Notes: generated from the sequence alone by a model not told the origin. 64,000 bases of DNA from Syntrophomonas sp. UBA1368 (GCA_002305965.1 DBRM01000032.1:1-64000); one strand, 5' to 3'; positions 50,520 through 60,576 are shown, numbered from the stretch's first letter. A program made the numbers and translations.

Positions 50520-53500
50520 GTGTACCTGAAAAGGCTTGAGATCAAAGGGTTTAAATCATTTGCAGAGACTACCGAAATGAATCTTAAACCAGGTATAAAT
50601 ATCGTGGTTGGACCTAATGGCTGCGGCAAAAGCAATATTGTCGACGCGATTCGCTGGGTTCTGGGTGAAAATAATGTTCGTCATATCCGGGGGCAGAGGA
50701 ATGAAGATATAATCTTCAACGGCACCGATAAGAAAAAGTCTCAGGGCATGGCTTATGTTGAAATAATCGTAGATAATCATGATCATTTACTGCCGGTTGA
50801 TTATACAGAAGTAACGGTGGAAAGAAAAGCATTCCGCTCTGGGGAAAGTGAGTTTTCCCTCAATAAATCCAAAGTAAGGATGAAAGATATAACCGATTTA
50901 TTTACCGGGACCGGTTTAGGTAAAAAGGGGTATTCCATCATCAACCAAGGGGAACTGGAGCAGGTTTTAAACGGCCAGCCCATAGAAAGGCGCTTGATGC
51001 TGGAGGAAGCTTCAGGGATCATACGTCATCGTCATAAACGTGATGAAGTTCAAAAACGCTTGCTTATCACCAGTAATGATATTTTGCGTTTAGGCGACCT
51101 ATTGAAGGAATTGGAAATCAGGAAAGCCGAAGTTGGAGAAAAAGCTGCCAAAGCTTCTGCTTATCAAGAATTATCTCAGCGTTACGACCAACGGGAACGC
51201 CAGGTGGTCAGCTTTGAGTGGATGAAAATAAATAAAGACATAAAAAGCCGTCGAAATGATTTGGCCATTCGTAAGAGCCAGATCGACGAAATACGGAAAA
51301 AGACGGCTGAAATGGAAGCGGCATTACAGCAAACTGAAGTTATCATACAAGAGAATAATCAGCAGCTAAACAGTTTAAGAGAAGAGAAGTACCTGCACGA
51401 AACCAAAATCAACAACTCCCAGAATGAGATCCGTCTGGGACAGGAAAAAATCAGAAATGCCAGCGAACGGATCGCCAGCGCGGAAAATGACAGTGCCAAA
51501 TATTTGCAAATGTTAAATAGCCTAAGTCTGGATATGGAAGCTACCGAAGCTGCATTCAGTCAGGATCAGCAGCAAATGGAGCAAAAGCAGCAGGAGTTTC
51601 TTAAGGTCAAAGCAGAAGTACAAATCCTGGAGGAAGCGATCCACCAGTGCAAAGAGCAGTTTGAAGCGAAAAGAAGCGAAGTATTTCAGCGTGTGCAACT
51701 GGAAACAGAAGCGGGTAATAAGATCATTGCCAATGAAGAAGAGTTGAAACGGGCACAGGATAAAAATCAGCGTTTAAGCATCCAATTGGAGGAAATCCAG
51801 AGCAAAATTGCTTCCGGACAAACCATGGATGATGAATTACAGGAACAAATCACAACCCTGAAGCAGCAGGAACAAGAAATTACGCTGCGCCTGGAAGAAT
51901 TACAGGGAGAAAAAGAACGGTTGCAGCAGACTTCAGGTGAATTGAACCGTAACTATGACCGGCTCCGTGACGAGATACAAAAAATATCCGGCAAGCTGGC
52001 TGCCAGCAGGGAACTGCAAAAGAATATGGCGGGATATTCATCAGGGGTCAAAGCCATTGCAGGCAGATTCAGGGGAGATCAAAAATTACACGGTTTTGTC
52101 GGTATTATCGGAGAATTGATCGATGTGAAACCAGGCCTGGAAGTGGCAGTGGAAACAGCCCTGAACCGAGGTCTTGAAAACATCGTAGTGGAATCCATGA
52201 ATGATGCCAAAGACGCTATCAACATTCTCAAACAACAAAAAATGGGAAGGGTCACATTCTTGCCGCTGGATGTTTTAAAAAGCCAGCCGCTGCCGGATAC
52301 CCTGCGGGCAAAACTTCAAAAGATCCCCGGTGTTTTAGGCTTGGGAGCTGAATTGGTCCAGTATGAACCCCGATGTAAAAAAGCCGTCGATTATCTGCTG
52401 GGGCGGGTGCTGATCGTCGATAATATGGAAGTTGCCATAAGAATTTATAAAAGTCTGGATTTCCCGGGGCGTATTGTTACTCTGGAAGGAGAATTGATCA
52501 ATACCAGCGGGGCAATAACCGGTGGACATCGGGAATCCATCCAGCCAGGCGTGATTCAGCGCAAAGGAGAAGAGAAAAAATTAGCAGGCTTATTGCAGGA
52601 ACTGAATAAACAACTGACAGATACCGCCGCCGCAATTGAGCAACAGAATAAAAAGCTGGATGACGTAGAGAAAGTCATCAGCCAAATGAAAAACAATTTG
52701 CTCGAGCATACACTGAAATTGGAAATGCTAAGCAAACAAAAGGAAAAAGTCATGGCTGAATATCACCAGCTGAAACAGCTGCGTGAATCCTATCTTTTTC
52801 AATTGGATGAAATTAATAAAGAGATTTTACACCTGCAGGAAAATCAGTTGGTCTGGCAGGAAGAAAAGAGATCATTACAGGATGACAGCAGCCGATTGAC
52901 AGAAGAACTGGAAGGGTTTAAACAAAAGCTGGAAACTGATACACGTAATCTGGAAGTTGCCAAAGAAAGACTGAATTCTTATCATGAACAGCTGGAAATG
53001 AAAAGAAAGGAATTGGAAAACAGCGCCAAAAATATTGCCCAGTTTGAGCAGGTGAAAGCGTCATATCAACAATCCATGCTGGCAGCTTCTCAGCTTAAGG
53101 AGCGCATGGAAAAAGAAACCGCAGCAGAACAAGAGGCCATTGCTGCCAGACAAACAACCATTGAGCAGCTTGGCAGTGTCTTACAGCAAGTGTCTGACCA
53201 AATCACCTGGAATTTGCAGAGTACAGACGAGTTGAAAATGAAGAGTGAACTGTACCGCAAGGAATTGGCCCCTTTACAACAGCAGCTGATCCAGACGGAA
53301 AGTAATCAGCGGAATATTGAACTAAACATTGCCAGGTTGGAAACAGAGCTGGATAATATGCGCAAAAACTGGCAGGAAAAATGGCGTGAATTATTGATTG
53401 ACGAACCAATGGAGATTCCTTATAAGAGTGCTGATATCAAAAACTTTATTAAAGAGATGGAAGACTTGAAATTTCAGATGGAAAGCTTATGGCCGGTGGA

Positions 53501-54101
53501 TCTTACAGCATTGGATGAATATCAGGAAATAAACGTCCGGTATGATTTTCAAAAACAACAGTATCAGGATTTGATTCAGGCACGGGATGCTTTACAGCAG
53601 CTGCTGCAGGAAACTGAAAAAATCATGACCAAGGACTTTGCCCATTTCCTGCTGCTGGCCAACGAAAGTTTTAAAACTACTTTCAAGGAAATGTTTGGAG
53701 GGGGCGAAGCTTTACTAAGATTGGATGCCCAGGATGATAAATTAGAAGCCGGGGTAGAAATTGAAGTTAAAATGCCGGGTAAAAAAATGCAGTCACTGGA
53801 ATTGCTGTCGGGAGGAGAACGGGCCCTTACTTGTATTGCTTTTATTTTTGCTTTGCTTGGTTTACGTCCGGCACCATTCTGTCTGTTGGATGAGATCGAT
53901 GCTTCCCTGGACGAAACAAATCTGCTGAGGCTTACCAACTATTTAATCAAGATGTCAGATAAAATGCAGTTTATTGTCATTACCCACCGGCAAGCAACCA
54001 TTACCGCGGGAGAGAATATCTACGGAGTTACCATGCCGGAAAAAGGTATTTCTTCCGTACTGACACTTAATCTGGAGGAAGCCGAAAACCTGGCAGGATA
54101 A
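50520..54101 (+). CDS. smc: Chromosome segregation protein SMC
   Basis: SMC organises and segregates the chromosome together with ScpA and ScpB. The 1,193-residue protein has Walker A GPNGCGKSNIVDAI (about 32-45), long coiled coils (about 165-500 and 670-1000), a flexible hinge with GLENIVVESMNDAKDAI and GALTGGHRE-like ITGGHRESIQPG (about 520-660), then signature LLSGGERALTCIAFIFAL and Walker B FCLLDEIDASLDE. The start is GTG 50520 behind GCGGAGGG. It precedes ftsY, as in Bacillus. Confidence 0.97.
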   Translation: MYLKRLEIKGFKSFAETTEMNLKPGINIVVGPNGCGKSNIVDAIRWVLGENNVRHIRGQRNEDIIFNGTDKKKSQGMAYVEIIVDNHDHLLPVDYTEVTVERKAFRSGESEFSLNKSKVRMKDITDLFTGTGLGKKGYSIINQGELEQVLNGQPIERRLMLEEASGIIRHRHKRDEVQKRLLITSNDILRLGDLLKELEIRKAEVGEKAAKASAYQELSQRYDQRERQVVSFEWMKINKDIKSRRNDLAIRKSQIDEIRKKTAEMEAALQQTEVIIQENNQQLNSLREEKYLHETKINNSQNEIRLGQEKIRNASERIASAENDSAKYLQMLNSLSLDMEATEAAFSQDQQQMEQKQQEFLKVKAEVQILEEAIHQCKEQFEAKRSEVFQRVQLETEAGNKIIANEEELKRAQDKNQRLSIQLEEIQSKIASGQTMDDELQEQITTLKQQEQEITLRLEELQGEKERLQQTSGELNRNYDRLRDEIQKISGKLAASRELQKNMAGYSSGVKAIAGRFRGDQKLHGFVGIIGELIDVKPGLEVAVETALNRGLENIVVESMNDAKDAINILKQQKMGRVTFLPLDVLKSQPLPDTLRAKLQKIPGVLGLGAELVQYEPRCKKAVDYLLGRVLIVDNMEVAIRIYKSLDFPGRIVTLEGELINTSGAITGGHRESIQPGVIQRKGEEKKLAGLLQELNKQLTDTAAAIEQQNKKLDDVEKVISQMKNNLLEHTLKLEMLSKQKEKVMAEYHQLKQLRESYLFQLDEINKEILHLQENQLVWQEEKRSLQDDSSRLTEELEGFKQKLETDTRNLEVAKERLNSYHEQLEMKRKELENSAKNIAQFEQVKASYQQSMLAASQLKERMEKETAAEQEAIAARQTTIEQLGSVLQQVSDQITWNLQSTDELKMKSELYRKELAPLQQQLIQTESNQRNIELNIARLETELDNMRKNWQEKWRELLIDEPMEIPYKSADIKNFIKEMEDLKFQMESLWPVDLTALDEYQEINVRYDFQKQQYQDLIQARDALQQLLQETEKIMTKDFAHFLLLANESFKTTFKEMFGGGEALLRLDAQDDKLEAGVEIEVKMPGKKMQSLELLSGGERALTCIAFIFALLGLRPAPFCLLDEIDASLDETNLLRLTNYLIKMSDKMQFIVITHRQATITAGENIYGVTMPEKGISSVLTLNLEEAENLAG

Positions 54102-54127
54102 ATCATAGATAAAGGATGGATCAAAAA

Positions 54128-55192
54128 ATGGCATGGCTTGATAAAATCAAAGGACGAAAAAAGAATGAATCCGCAGAAAATGAAGCCGCAGCAACAGAAA
54201 AGGTCATAACTGAACCGGAAGCGGCCAGTAACGAAGAGATGACCGAAGATATTTCTTCAGAGGCTGAAGAAAAACGGAAACGCGGCTGGTTGGATAAGAT
54301 CAGGAATAGTTTGAGCAAAACCCGGAGAAACCTGACTGATAAAATTGAGGGCTTAGTGAAAAGAACAGGTGATATCGACGATGACTTCTGGGAAGAACTG
54401 GAGGATATCCTGATCCAGGCAGATGTTGGGGTCAAGACTACACTGGAGCTGATCAAAAATATCCGCAGCCGGGTGAAAAAGGAAGGCATCAAAGAAGCCC
54501 GCGAAGTCATCGCCTTATTACGGGCTGAAGTAGAAGCCATGTTGGCTGCGAATGAAACGGAAACAGTACCGGCCGGGAAACCGCATGTTATTCTAGTAGT
54601 AGGGGTTAACGGTGCGGGAAAGACAACTTCCATTGCTAAAATGGCCAATAAATATAAAAATGAAAAACAAAAGGTATTATTGGCGGCTGCCGATACCTAC
54701 CGGGCTGCCGCTATCGATCAGTTACAAACCTGGGCTGACCGGGCGGGAGTAGAACTGATCAAACATAACGAAGGCTCTGATCCCGGAGCCGTGGTTTTTG
54801 ATGCCATAGCTGCGGCGAAAGCCAGGAAAAATGATATTTTGATCATTGATACAGCGGGACGGCTGCAAAACAAGACCAATTTAATGAAAGAAATAAGCAA
54901 GGTAAAAAAGATCATTGAAAGAGAGCTGCCGGAAAATCAAAGTGAAGTCTTATTGGTGCTTGATGCTGCCACCGGACAAAATGCCATCAGTCAGGCCCGT
55001 TTATTCCAGGAAGCTACTGGTATATCCGGTATTATATTGACCAAATTGGACGGGACGGCCAAAGGAGGCATTGTATTAGCTATAGCTGATGAGTTGAAAC
55101 TGCCGGTCAAATATGTTGGTGTAGGAGAAACCATGGATGATCTGAGGGAATTCTCCTCAGCTGTTTTTGCCGAAGCTTTATTTGGTGAATAA
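54128..55192 (+). CDS. ftsY: Signal recognition particle receptor FtsY
   Basis: FtsY receives SRP-ribosome complexes at the membrane for co-translational insertion. The protein has an acidic N-terminal A domain (about 1-75), an N domain, then GTPase motifs VVGVNGAGKTTSIAKMA (G1), DTYRAAAIDQL, DTAGRLQNKTNLM (G3) and TKLDGTAKGG (G4). I chose ATG 54128 (about 354 residues) over ATG 54116, which coincides with the SD. It lies 26 bases after smc. Confidence 0.95.
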   Translation: MAWLDKIKGRKKNESAENEAAATEKVITEPEAASNEEMTEDISSEAEEKRKRGWLDKIRNSLSKTRRNLTDKIEGLVKRTGDIDDDFWEELEDILIQADVGVKTTLELIKNIRSRVKKEGIKEAREVIALLRAEVEAMLAANETETVPAGKPHVILVVGVNGAGKTTSIAKMANKYKNEKQKVLLAAADTYRAAAIDQLQTWADRAGVELIKHNEGSDPGAVVFDAIAAAKARKNDILIIDTAGRLQNKTNLMKEISKVKKIIERELPENQSEVLLVLDAATGQNAISQARLFQEATGISGIILTKLDGTAKGGIVLAIADELKLPVKYVGVGETMDDLREFSSAVFAEALFGE

Positions 55193-55202
55193 GGGAGGTT
55201 TT

Positions 55203-55994
55203 ATGTTGGAAACTGCGATTATAGGCGGGACAGGGGTTTATGATCCTGAACTGCTGGAAGATGTCAGAGAAGTAACCGTAGATACAGTTTATGGACGGGT
55301 AAAATTTATAGCCGGATCATATCAGGGCACAGAAATCGCATTTATTCCCCGGCATGGTTCTGATCATGGGGTACCGCCTCATTTAATCAACTACCGGGCG
55401 AATATTATGGCTTTGCATCAGTCGGGAGTAAAAAATATTATTGCCACAGCAGCGGTAGGATCACTAAACTATGAGTTTAAACCCGGACAATTTGTGCTGG
55501 CTGATCAGTTCCTGGATTTTACAAAAAATCGTCATCATACCTTTTACGAAGGCGGAGATCAGGGAGTGGTCCATTGTGATATGACCGTCCCTTATTGTCC
55601 CGAACTCAGACAGGTTTTGACAGATGCCGGACAGGAAATGGGGCTGAAAATAAACAATGGGGGAGTCTATGTATGTACGGAAGGCCCTCGTTTTGAAACC
55701 GCTGCAGAAATAAAGATGTTTAAAATGCTGGGGGGAGAACTGATTGGCATGACCAGCGTACCGGAAGTATGCCTGGCCAGAGAATTGGGTATGTGTTATG
55801 CCAATATTTCTATCATAACCAATTTTGCTGCCGGTATATCCGGATCGGTTTTAACCCATAGTGAAGTGGTGGAGATGATGCAAACCAAAATAACCGATAT
55901 TAGAAAGCTCATAATGGCAGGGATCAAAAAAATATCTGCAGCCAAAAGCTGCACTTGTGCCAGTATCCTGACTGAAAATGGGATGAACCAATGA
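55203..55994 (+). CDS. mtnP: MtnP-family phosphorylase, probably S-methyl-5'-thioinosine phosphorylase
   Basis: This 263-residue purine-nucleoside phosphorylase of the MTAP family has IIGGTGVYDPELLE, phosphate/ribose residues in IPRHGSDHGVPPHLINYRAN, and GPRFETAAEIKMFKMLG. At the base-recognition site it has IITNFAAG (Asn207), where adenine-specific MTAPs have Asp. Asn there favours 6-oxopurines, as in Pseudomonas MTIP and PNP. The downstream deaminase MtaD would supply MTI. ATG 55203 follows GGGAGGTTTT, and the open frame back to 55167 is not needed. It overlaps mtnA (ATGA). Confidence 0.87.
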   Translation: MLETAIIGGTGVYDPELLEDVREVTVDTVYGRVKFIAGSYQGTEIAFIPRHGSDHGVPPHLINYRANIMALHQSGVKNIIATAAVGSLNYEFKPGQFVLADQFLDFTKNRHHTFYEGGDQGVVHCDMTVPYCPELRQVLTDAGQEMGLKINNGGVYVCTEGPRFETAAEIKMFKMLGGELIGMTSVPEVCLARELGMCYANISIITNFAAGISGSVLTHSEVVEMMQTKITDIRKLIMAGIKKISAAKSCTCASILTENGMNQ

Positions 55995-57043
55995 TCGCAC
56001 CATTGATATTTACAGGACAGGCGATAGAATTACTGGATCAGAACCGGCTCCCTGATGAGGTCATTTACGAAACTTGCCAGACAGCTGAAGAAGTGGCAGC
56101 AGCCATACGAGAACTGAAAGTAAGAGGTGCACCGCTCATTGGCATAGCCGCCGCTTTCGGACTGGCTTTGGCGGTAAAACATTATAAAGGAGCTCCGGAG
56201 CAGCTGGAATCGTACTTTCTAAAATACAAAAGCTTGCTGGCTGCTACCCGCCCGACTGCAGTAAATCTATTCTGGGCTTTAGGCAGAATGGAAGAAGTTT
56301 TCCGTCAATATGAAAAGCAAGGTATAAGCTGGTTGCAGGAGGCTTTGATCAAAACAGCTGAAGATATTCTGGCTCAAGATATCAAGATCAACCAGGCCAT
56401 CGGTGATCATGGTGAAAAACTGCTGAAGGAAAATAGCCGGATACTTACCATATGCAATGCAGGAGCACTGGCGACCGGAGGTTATGGAACTGCACTGGGC
56501 GTGATCAGAACGGCTCACAGGCAAGGCAAGATCAGTCAGGTTTGGGCTTGCGAGACCAGGCCGGTACTGCAGGGATCGCGTTTGACCGTTTGGGAACTGA
56601 TGCAGGATAAGATTCCGGTCACACTTATTACTGACAGCATGGCGGGTTATATTATGCAGCTTAACCTGGTGGATGCAGTTATAGCCGGTGCAGACCGAAT
56701 CGCAGCCAACGGTGATACCGCCAATAAGATCGGGACCTATACATTAGCCGTACTGGCTGATTATCATCACATTCCTTTTTATATTGCAGCACCCCATTCA
56801 ACCGTTGATGTAAATATTGAAACCGGCAGTCAGATTCCGATCGAGGAACGTTCCCATCTGGAGATCAAGCAGTTTAGAGGCATTAACCTGACGGTACCGG
56901 AAGCCAGCGTTTTTAATCCTGCTTTTGACGTAACACCTCAGCAGCTGATCGCCGGGATCATTACCGAAAGCGGGATCATTAACCCCCCATTTCAGAAAAA
57001 CATCAGACAACATCTGATGCAGATACGAGGAGGAGAAAGATGA
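55991..57043 (+). CDS. mtnA: S-methyl-5-thioribose-1-phosphate isomerase
   Basis: MtnA turns methylthioribose-1-phosphate, from the phosphorylase upstream, into methylthioribulose-1-phosphate. The 350-residue protein, related to eIF2B, has LKVRGAPLIGIAAAFGLALA, the catalytic Cys in ILTICNAGALATGGYGTALG, and the catalytic Asp in AGADRIAANGDTANKIGTY. Overlaps of 4 bases on both sides (ATGA) tie it to mtnP and mtaD. The later steps of the universal salvage pathway (mtnB/W/X/D) are not in the window. Confidence 0.94.
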   Translation: MIAPLIFTGQAIELLDQNRLPDEVIYETCQTAEEVAAAIRELKVRGAPLIGIAAAFGLALAVKHYKGAPEQLESYFLKYKSLLAATRPTAVNLFWALGRMEEVFRQYEKQGISWLQEALIKTAEDILAQDIKINQAIGDHGEKLLKENSRILTICNAGALATGGYGTALGVIRTAHRQGKISQVWACETRPVLQGSRLTVWELMQDKIPVTLITDSMAGYIMQLNLVDAVIAGADRIAANGDTANKIGTYTLAVLADYHHIPFYIAAPHSTVDVNIETGSQIPIEERSHLEIKQFRGINLTVPEASVFNPAFDVTPQQLIAGIITESGIINPPFQKNIRQHLMQIRGGER

Positions 57044-58335
57044 GAACACTACTGCACAATATCAGTATTATTCCAATGGATGGCGCTTCCCAGATCATAG
57101 AAAAAGGATATATCGTGATCGAAAATGATGTCATCATTGCCATTGGCAGCGGGGAGACCGAGACAGCCGGCTGTGATAAGGTCATCGAAGGGCAAAACAA
57201 AGTGGTGCTGCCAGGCTTCATCAATACCCACACGCATGCGGCCATGACTTTGCTGCGGGGCTATGCTGACGACCTGCCCCTGAAGGAATGGCTGGAAACA
57301 AAGATCTGGCCATTGGAAGACAGATTGACCCCGGATGATATATACTGGGGTACTATGCTGGCGATGATTGAAATGATCAAATCAGGTACAACCACTTTTG
57401 CTGATATGTACTTTTCCATGGATGAGGTAGCCCAGGCGGTGGAAAAATCTGGCATGCGGGCTTGCTTGTCCCGGGGCATGATCGGTGCCGGACCCATGAG
57501 TGAGCAGGCGATCACTGACAGCATAGAGCTGGTGAAAAAATGGCACAATCAGGGGGATGGAAGAATTACCGTTATGCTTGGTCCTCATGCACCCTATACC
57601 TGTCCGCCGGAATACCTTTCAAGAGTTGCAGAACTGGCTGCTGATCTGGGAGTAGGCGTTCATATTCATGTGGCTGAAACCCTTGGAGAAGTTGCCGATA
57701 TGGCTGCACAATACGGAAAAACCCCGGTTAAGATATTAAAAGACACGGGATTGTTAAAAAACCATGTCCTGGCAGCCCATTGTGTTCATCTCAGTGAGGA
57801 AGATATAGCTCTTCTGGCAGAAAGCGGAGCAGCCGTAGCCCATAATCCGGAAAGCAATATGAAGCTGGCCAGCGGCATTGCACCGGTACCAAAGCTGCTG
57901 GCAGCCGGAATACCAGTTGCATTAGGAACTGATGGTGCCTCCAGCAATAATGATCTGGATATGATGCAGGAAATGCGAACCTGTGCTTTGCTGCATAAAG
58001 TAAGTTCAATGGATCCTACCGTGTTACCGGCTTATAAAGCTTTGGAAATGGCAACGGTTAACGGTGCTCAGGCCCTGGGTCTAAATGGGCAGATTGGAGC
58101 CCTCAAAAAGGGCTATAAAGCGGATATGATTATTATCGATCTGCATGCAGCTCATCAAATTCCGCGGTATGATATAACAGCCAATCTGGTCTATTCGGGG
58201 CAGGCCAGTGATGTGGAAACAGTAATCATAAATGGCAGGGTCATTATGGAAAACCGACAGTTCATTACTTTGGACCAGGAGGAAATAATGAGGCAGGCTC
58301 AAAGAATAGCAGCCAGATTAATGAAAGAAGTATAA
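57040..58335 (+). CDS. mtaD: 5-methylthioadenosine/S-adenosylhomocysteine deaminase
   Basis: This 431-residue metal-dependent amidohydrolase deaminates MTA or SAH to MTI or SIH. Metal ligands are HTH (His64, His66), HIHVAET, HCVHLSEED and GTDGASSNND. The same family also includes aminodeoxyfutalosine deaminases of the futalosine menaquinone route, and the window holds late genes of that route, so a dual role is possible. It is the last gene of the operon, overlapping mtnA by 4 bases. No clear terminator follows. Confidence 0.9.
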   Translation: MRTLLHNISIIPMDGASQIIEKGYIVIENDVIIAIGSGETETAGCDKVIEGQNKVVLPGFINTHTHAAMTLLRGYADDLPLKEWLETKIWPLEDRLTPDDIYWGTMLAMIEMIKSGTTTFADMYFSMDEVAQAVEKSGMRACLSRGMIGAGPMSEQAITDSIELVKKWHNQGDGRITVMLGPHAPYTCPPEYLSRVAELAADLGVGVHIHVAETLGEVADMAAQYGKTPVKILKDTGLLKNHVLAAHCVHLSEEDIALLAESGAAVAHNPESNMKLASGIAPVPKLLAAGIPVALGTDGASSNNDLDMMQEMRTCALLHKVSSMDPTVLPAYKALEMATVNGAQALGLNGQIGALKKGYKADMIIIDLHAAHQIPRYDITANLVYSGQASDVETVIINGRVIMENRQFITLDQEEIMRQAQRIAARLMKEV

Positions 58336-58531
58336 AGGTTTTTAAGTGACTGACAGGTTCCCTTCTTTTAGCTGCATATCGATATTTAGCAGGGCATTCA
58401 GGGGATTTTGCATATGAAATTATACATATAATAATTATTAATTATAATAGAAAAAGATTGCAGGAAGGAACCGGCTTAAAGTGAATTAATATAAGTAGTG
58501 GGGAAGGTTCTTGCATTTAATAGTTCATGTT

Positions 58532-58562
58532 TTCACATAAACAGATTTTATTCTGTTATAAT
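58532..58562 (+). promoter_or_regulatory. Promoter of the formate dehydrogenase operon with possible operator
   Basis: TTCACA (58532-58537), a 19-base spacer and perfect TATAAT (58557-58562) with an extended TG. An inverted repeat AACAGA-TTTTAT-TCTGTT (58540-58557) covers the spacer and could be a regulator site. The leader is about 295 bases and holds the Moco RNA. Confidence 0.65.
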
Positions 58563-58653
58563 GATAGTGTGCTTAGTCCTTTGCTTCATCGATTAGACTG
58601 TTATCGACAAGGGATTCTTGCAGGTTCAATTTTGCCCCTGAAAAATTAAATAA

Positions 58654-58758
58654 ATAATTGCCTCCGAATTGTTTTGCCTAAAGCTTTTAGCTATGGCAGC
58701 CAATCATCGGGCAAGTTCGGAAACGAATTTACCTCCCATTGCGGAAAGGAGCAATTGC
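58654..58758 (+). ncRNA. Moco RNA motif (molybdenum cofactor riboswitch)
   Basis: The closing stem P1 is AATTGCCTCC (58656-58665) with GGAGCAATT (58748-58756). Inside are a TGCC...GGCA arm (about 58675-58699) and a GGGC segment followed by a GAAA-capped hairpin, AAGTTCG/CGAATTT (58713-58730). Then comes the most diagnostic block, ACCTCCCATTGCGGAAAGGAGC (58731-58752), which matches the 3' core of the E. coli moaA leader as I remember it. The TGCC/GGCA arm suggests the Moco rather than the shorter Tuco form. The RNA is known upstream of Mo-cofactor and Mo-enzyme genes. Here it leads a formate dehydrogenase operon. The sequence between it and the first gene (58759-58850) may hold the expression platform; no textbook terminator is clear. 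Confidence 0.85.
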
Positions 58759-58863
58759 TTTACTGTGGTTCAGATTTAAGTCAGAATCAGCTGTATGCAT
58801 TGTTAGCCTTTTCCTCAGTGGGTTTTTTGTTTGATATATAAATTTTGCAAAGGAGGTGAACAA

Positions 58864-59310
58864 ATGGCTAATTACATGGATTTGATTGCCAGTCAAAAAA
58901 ATACCAAGGGGGGCATAATCGAAGCCTTTCACGCAATTCAGAAGGAATACAATTATATTCCCAGGGAAGCTTTGACAGCAGCAGCAAAAGCTTTTGGTAT
59001 GTCTGAGGCAAAAGCGTACGGAGTGGCGACTTTTTACTCTTATTTATCCGTGGAGAAAAGAGGCAAATATATTATCCGCATGTGTGAAAGTGCACCCTGT
59101 CATGTAGCAGGAGCGGACGAAGTAATCAAAGCGATCGAGAAATATTTAGGCATTAAGACCGGAGAAACTACTGCCGATGGCAAATACACTCTGGAACTGA
59201 CCGAATGTATTGGGCAATGTCAGGCCACTCCGGTCATCACTGTAAACTCAGAACCGATATTTAATGTTAGTCCGGAAAAAATTCCAGAAATCTTGAGTGC
59301 ATATAAATAG
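58864..59310 (+). CDS. NuoE-like 2Fe-2S subunit of NAD-linked formate dehydrogenase
   Basis: This 148-residue thioredoxin-fold ferredoxin resembles NuoE/HydC/HylC. The four cluster cysteines are in MCESAPCHVAG and LTECIGQCQATP. The N-terminal helical part (IIEAFHAIQKEYNYIPREAL) is typical. ATG 58864 follows AAAGGAGGTG. It works with the NuoF- and FdhA-type proteins downstream to pass electrons between formate, NAD(H) and possibly ferredoxin. Confidence 0.93.
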   Translation: MANYMDLIASQKNTKGGIIEAFHAIQKEYNYIPREALTAAAKAFGMSEAKAYGVATFYSYLSVEKRGKYIIRMCESAPCHVAGADEVIKAIEKYLGIKTGETTADGKYTLELTECIGQCQATPVITVNSEPIFNVSPEKIPEILSAYK

Positions 59311-59329
59311 GGAAGGGGAGGTGAAAAAG

Positions 59330-60547
59330 TTGGAAGAGAAACGCGTTTTGTTAGAATATGCTGACCAGATCAATCCGGAGAGTGCAGCGGATTATATCAA
59401 GGTCGGCGGTTATAAAGGCCTGGAAAAAGCCAGAGCCATGCAAAAGAAAGACCTGATCGATGAAGTTAAAAAATCTGGTTTACGAGGCAGAGGGGGAGCA
59501 GGATTTAATGCCGGTATGAAATGGAGTTTTGTTCCTCAGGATGCACCGGTAAAATATGTTGTATGTAACCTGGACGAAGGGGAACCAGGAACATATAAAG
59601 ACCGTATTATTTGCGAAAAAAATGCCCAGGCTTTGTTGGAAGGTATGGCCATTTGCGGCGCGGCAATAGGATCGGATCAAGGTTACATTTATTGCCGGGG
59701 AGAATATCCCTTCGTCGTAGAATTATTGAAGAATGCCGTAAAGAGTGCCAAGGATGCCGGAGCATTAGGAGATTTTGACATTGAAGTCAGAATGGGTGCC
59801 GGAGCGTATGTATGCGGAGAAGAAACTGCTTTGATAGAGTCTATTGAAGGGCATCGGGGAGAGCCCAGATTTAAACCTCCGTTTCCAGGCGTGGCAGGAT
59901 TATGGGCAGCACCTACTGTAGTCAATAATGTGGAGACCTTCGCATGCCTTCCCTATATTTTGGTCAATGGAGCCGAATGGTTTGCCGGTATAGGCGCGGC
60001 TAAATATCCCGGCACCAAAGTGCTGACCCTGACGGGTGATATTAACAACCCAACCTATTTCGAAGTACCGACTGATTATAAATTGCGGGATGTAATCTAT
60101 AAACTGGGCGGAGGCATCAAAAACGGCAAGAAATTTAAAGCCGTACAGGTTGGAGGAACTTCAGGGGCTTTTATACCAGAAGAAAACCTGGATACTCAGA
60201 TAGATTTTGATTCCATGGGAGCCATTGGAGCAGCCCTGGGCTCAGGTGCGGTTCTGGTTCTGGATGAAACCAGAGATATCGTTGACACGGTAGCACGCAT
60301 TACCAAATTCTTTGAACACGAATCCTGCGGCAAGTGTAATCCGTGCCGGGAAGGTACCTTCAGAATGTGCGAAATGCTGCATAAGGTCAATGAAGGCAAA
60401 GCCAGTGAAAAAGATCTTGAAAATATACTGCGCCTGGCCAAAGTTATGCGGAAAGCCTCACTATGTGGATTGGGACAGGCAGCCCCGATCCCGGTGGAAT
60501 CAACCATCAAACATTTTAAATATGAGTATATGAGAAAACTCGTATAA
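59330..60547 (+). CDS. NuoF-like FMN/4Fe-4S subunit, NAD(P)H-binding
   Basis: This roughly 405-residue flavoprotein is of the NuoF/HydB/HylB family. NADH and FMN sites are GLRGRGGAGFNAGMKW, CNLDEGEPGTYKDR and GAGAYVCGEETALIESIEG. The 4Fe-4S site is ESCGKCNPCREGT plus Cys in SLCGLGQ. It ends soon after, so it lacks the extra 2x[4Fe-4S] domain that many HydB proteins have. I chose TTG 59330, 8 bases after GGGGAGG; GTG 59321 lies on the SD. It is 19 bases after the NuoE-like gene and 29 before fdhA. Confidence 0.92.
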   Translation: MEEKRVLLEYADQINPESAADYIKVGGYKGLEKARAMQKKDLIDEVKKSGLRGRGGAGFNAGMKWSFVPQDAPVKYVVCNLDEGEPGTYKDRIICEKNAQALLEGMAICGAAIGSDQGYIYCRGEYPFVVELLKNAVKSAKDAGALGDFDIEVRMGAGAYVCGEETALIESIEGHRGEPRFKPPFPGVAGLWAAPTVVNNVETFACLPYILVNGAEWFAGIGAAKYPGTKVLTLTGDINNPTYFEVPTDYKLRDVIYKLGGGIKNGKKFKAVQVGGTSGAFIPEENLDTQIDFDSMGAIGAALGSGAVLVLDETRDIVDTVARITKFFEHESCGKCNPCREGTFRMCEMLHKVNEGKASEKDLENILRLAKVMRKASLCGLGQAAPIPVESTIKHFKYEYMRKLV

Positions 60548-60576
60548 ATCCTTTAGGAAAGGAGGAAGGAAAACAG

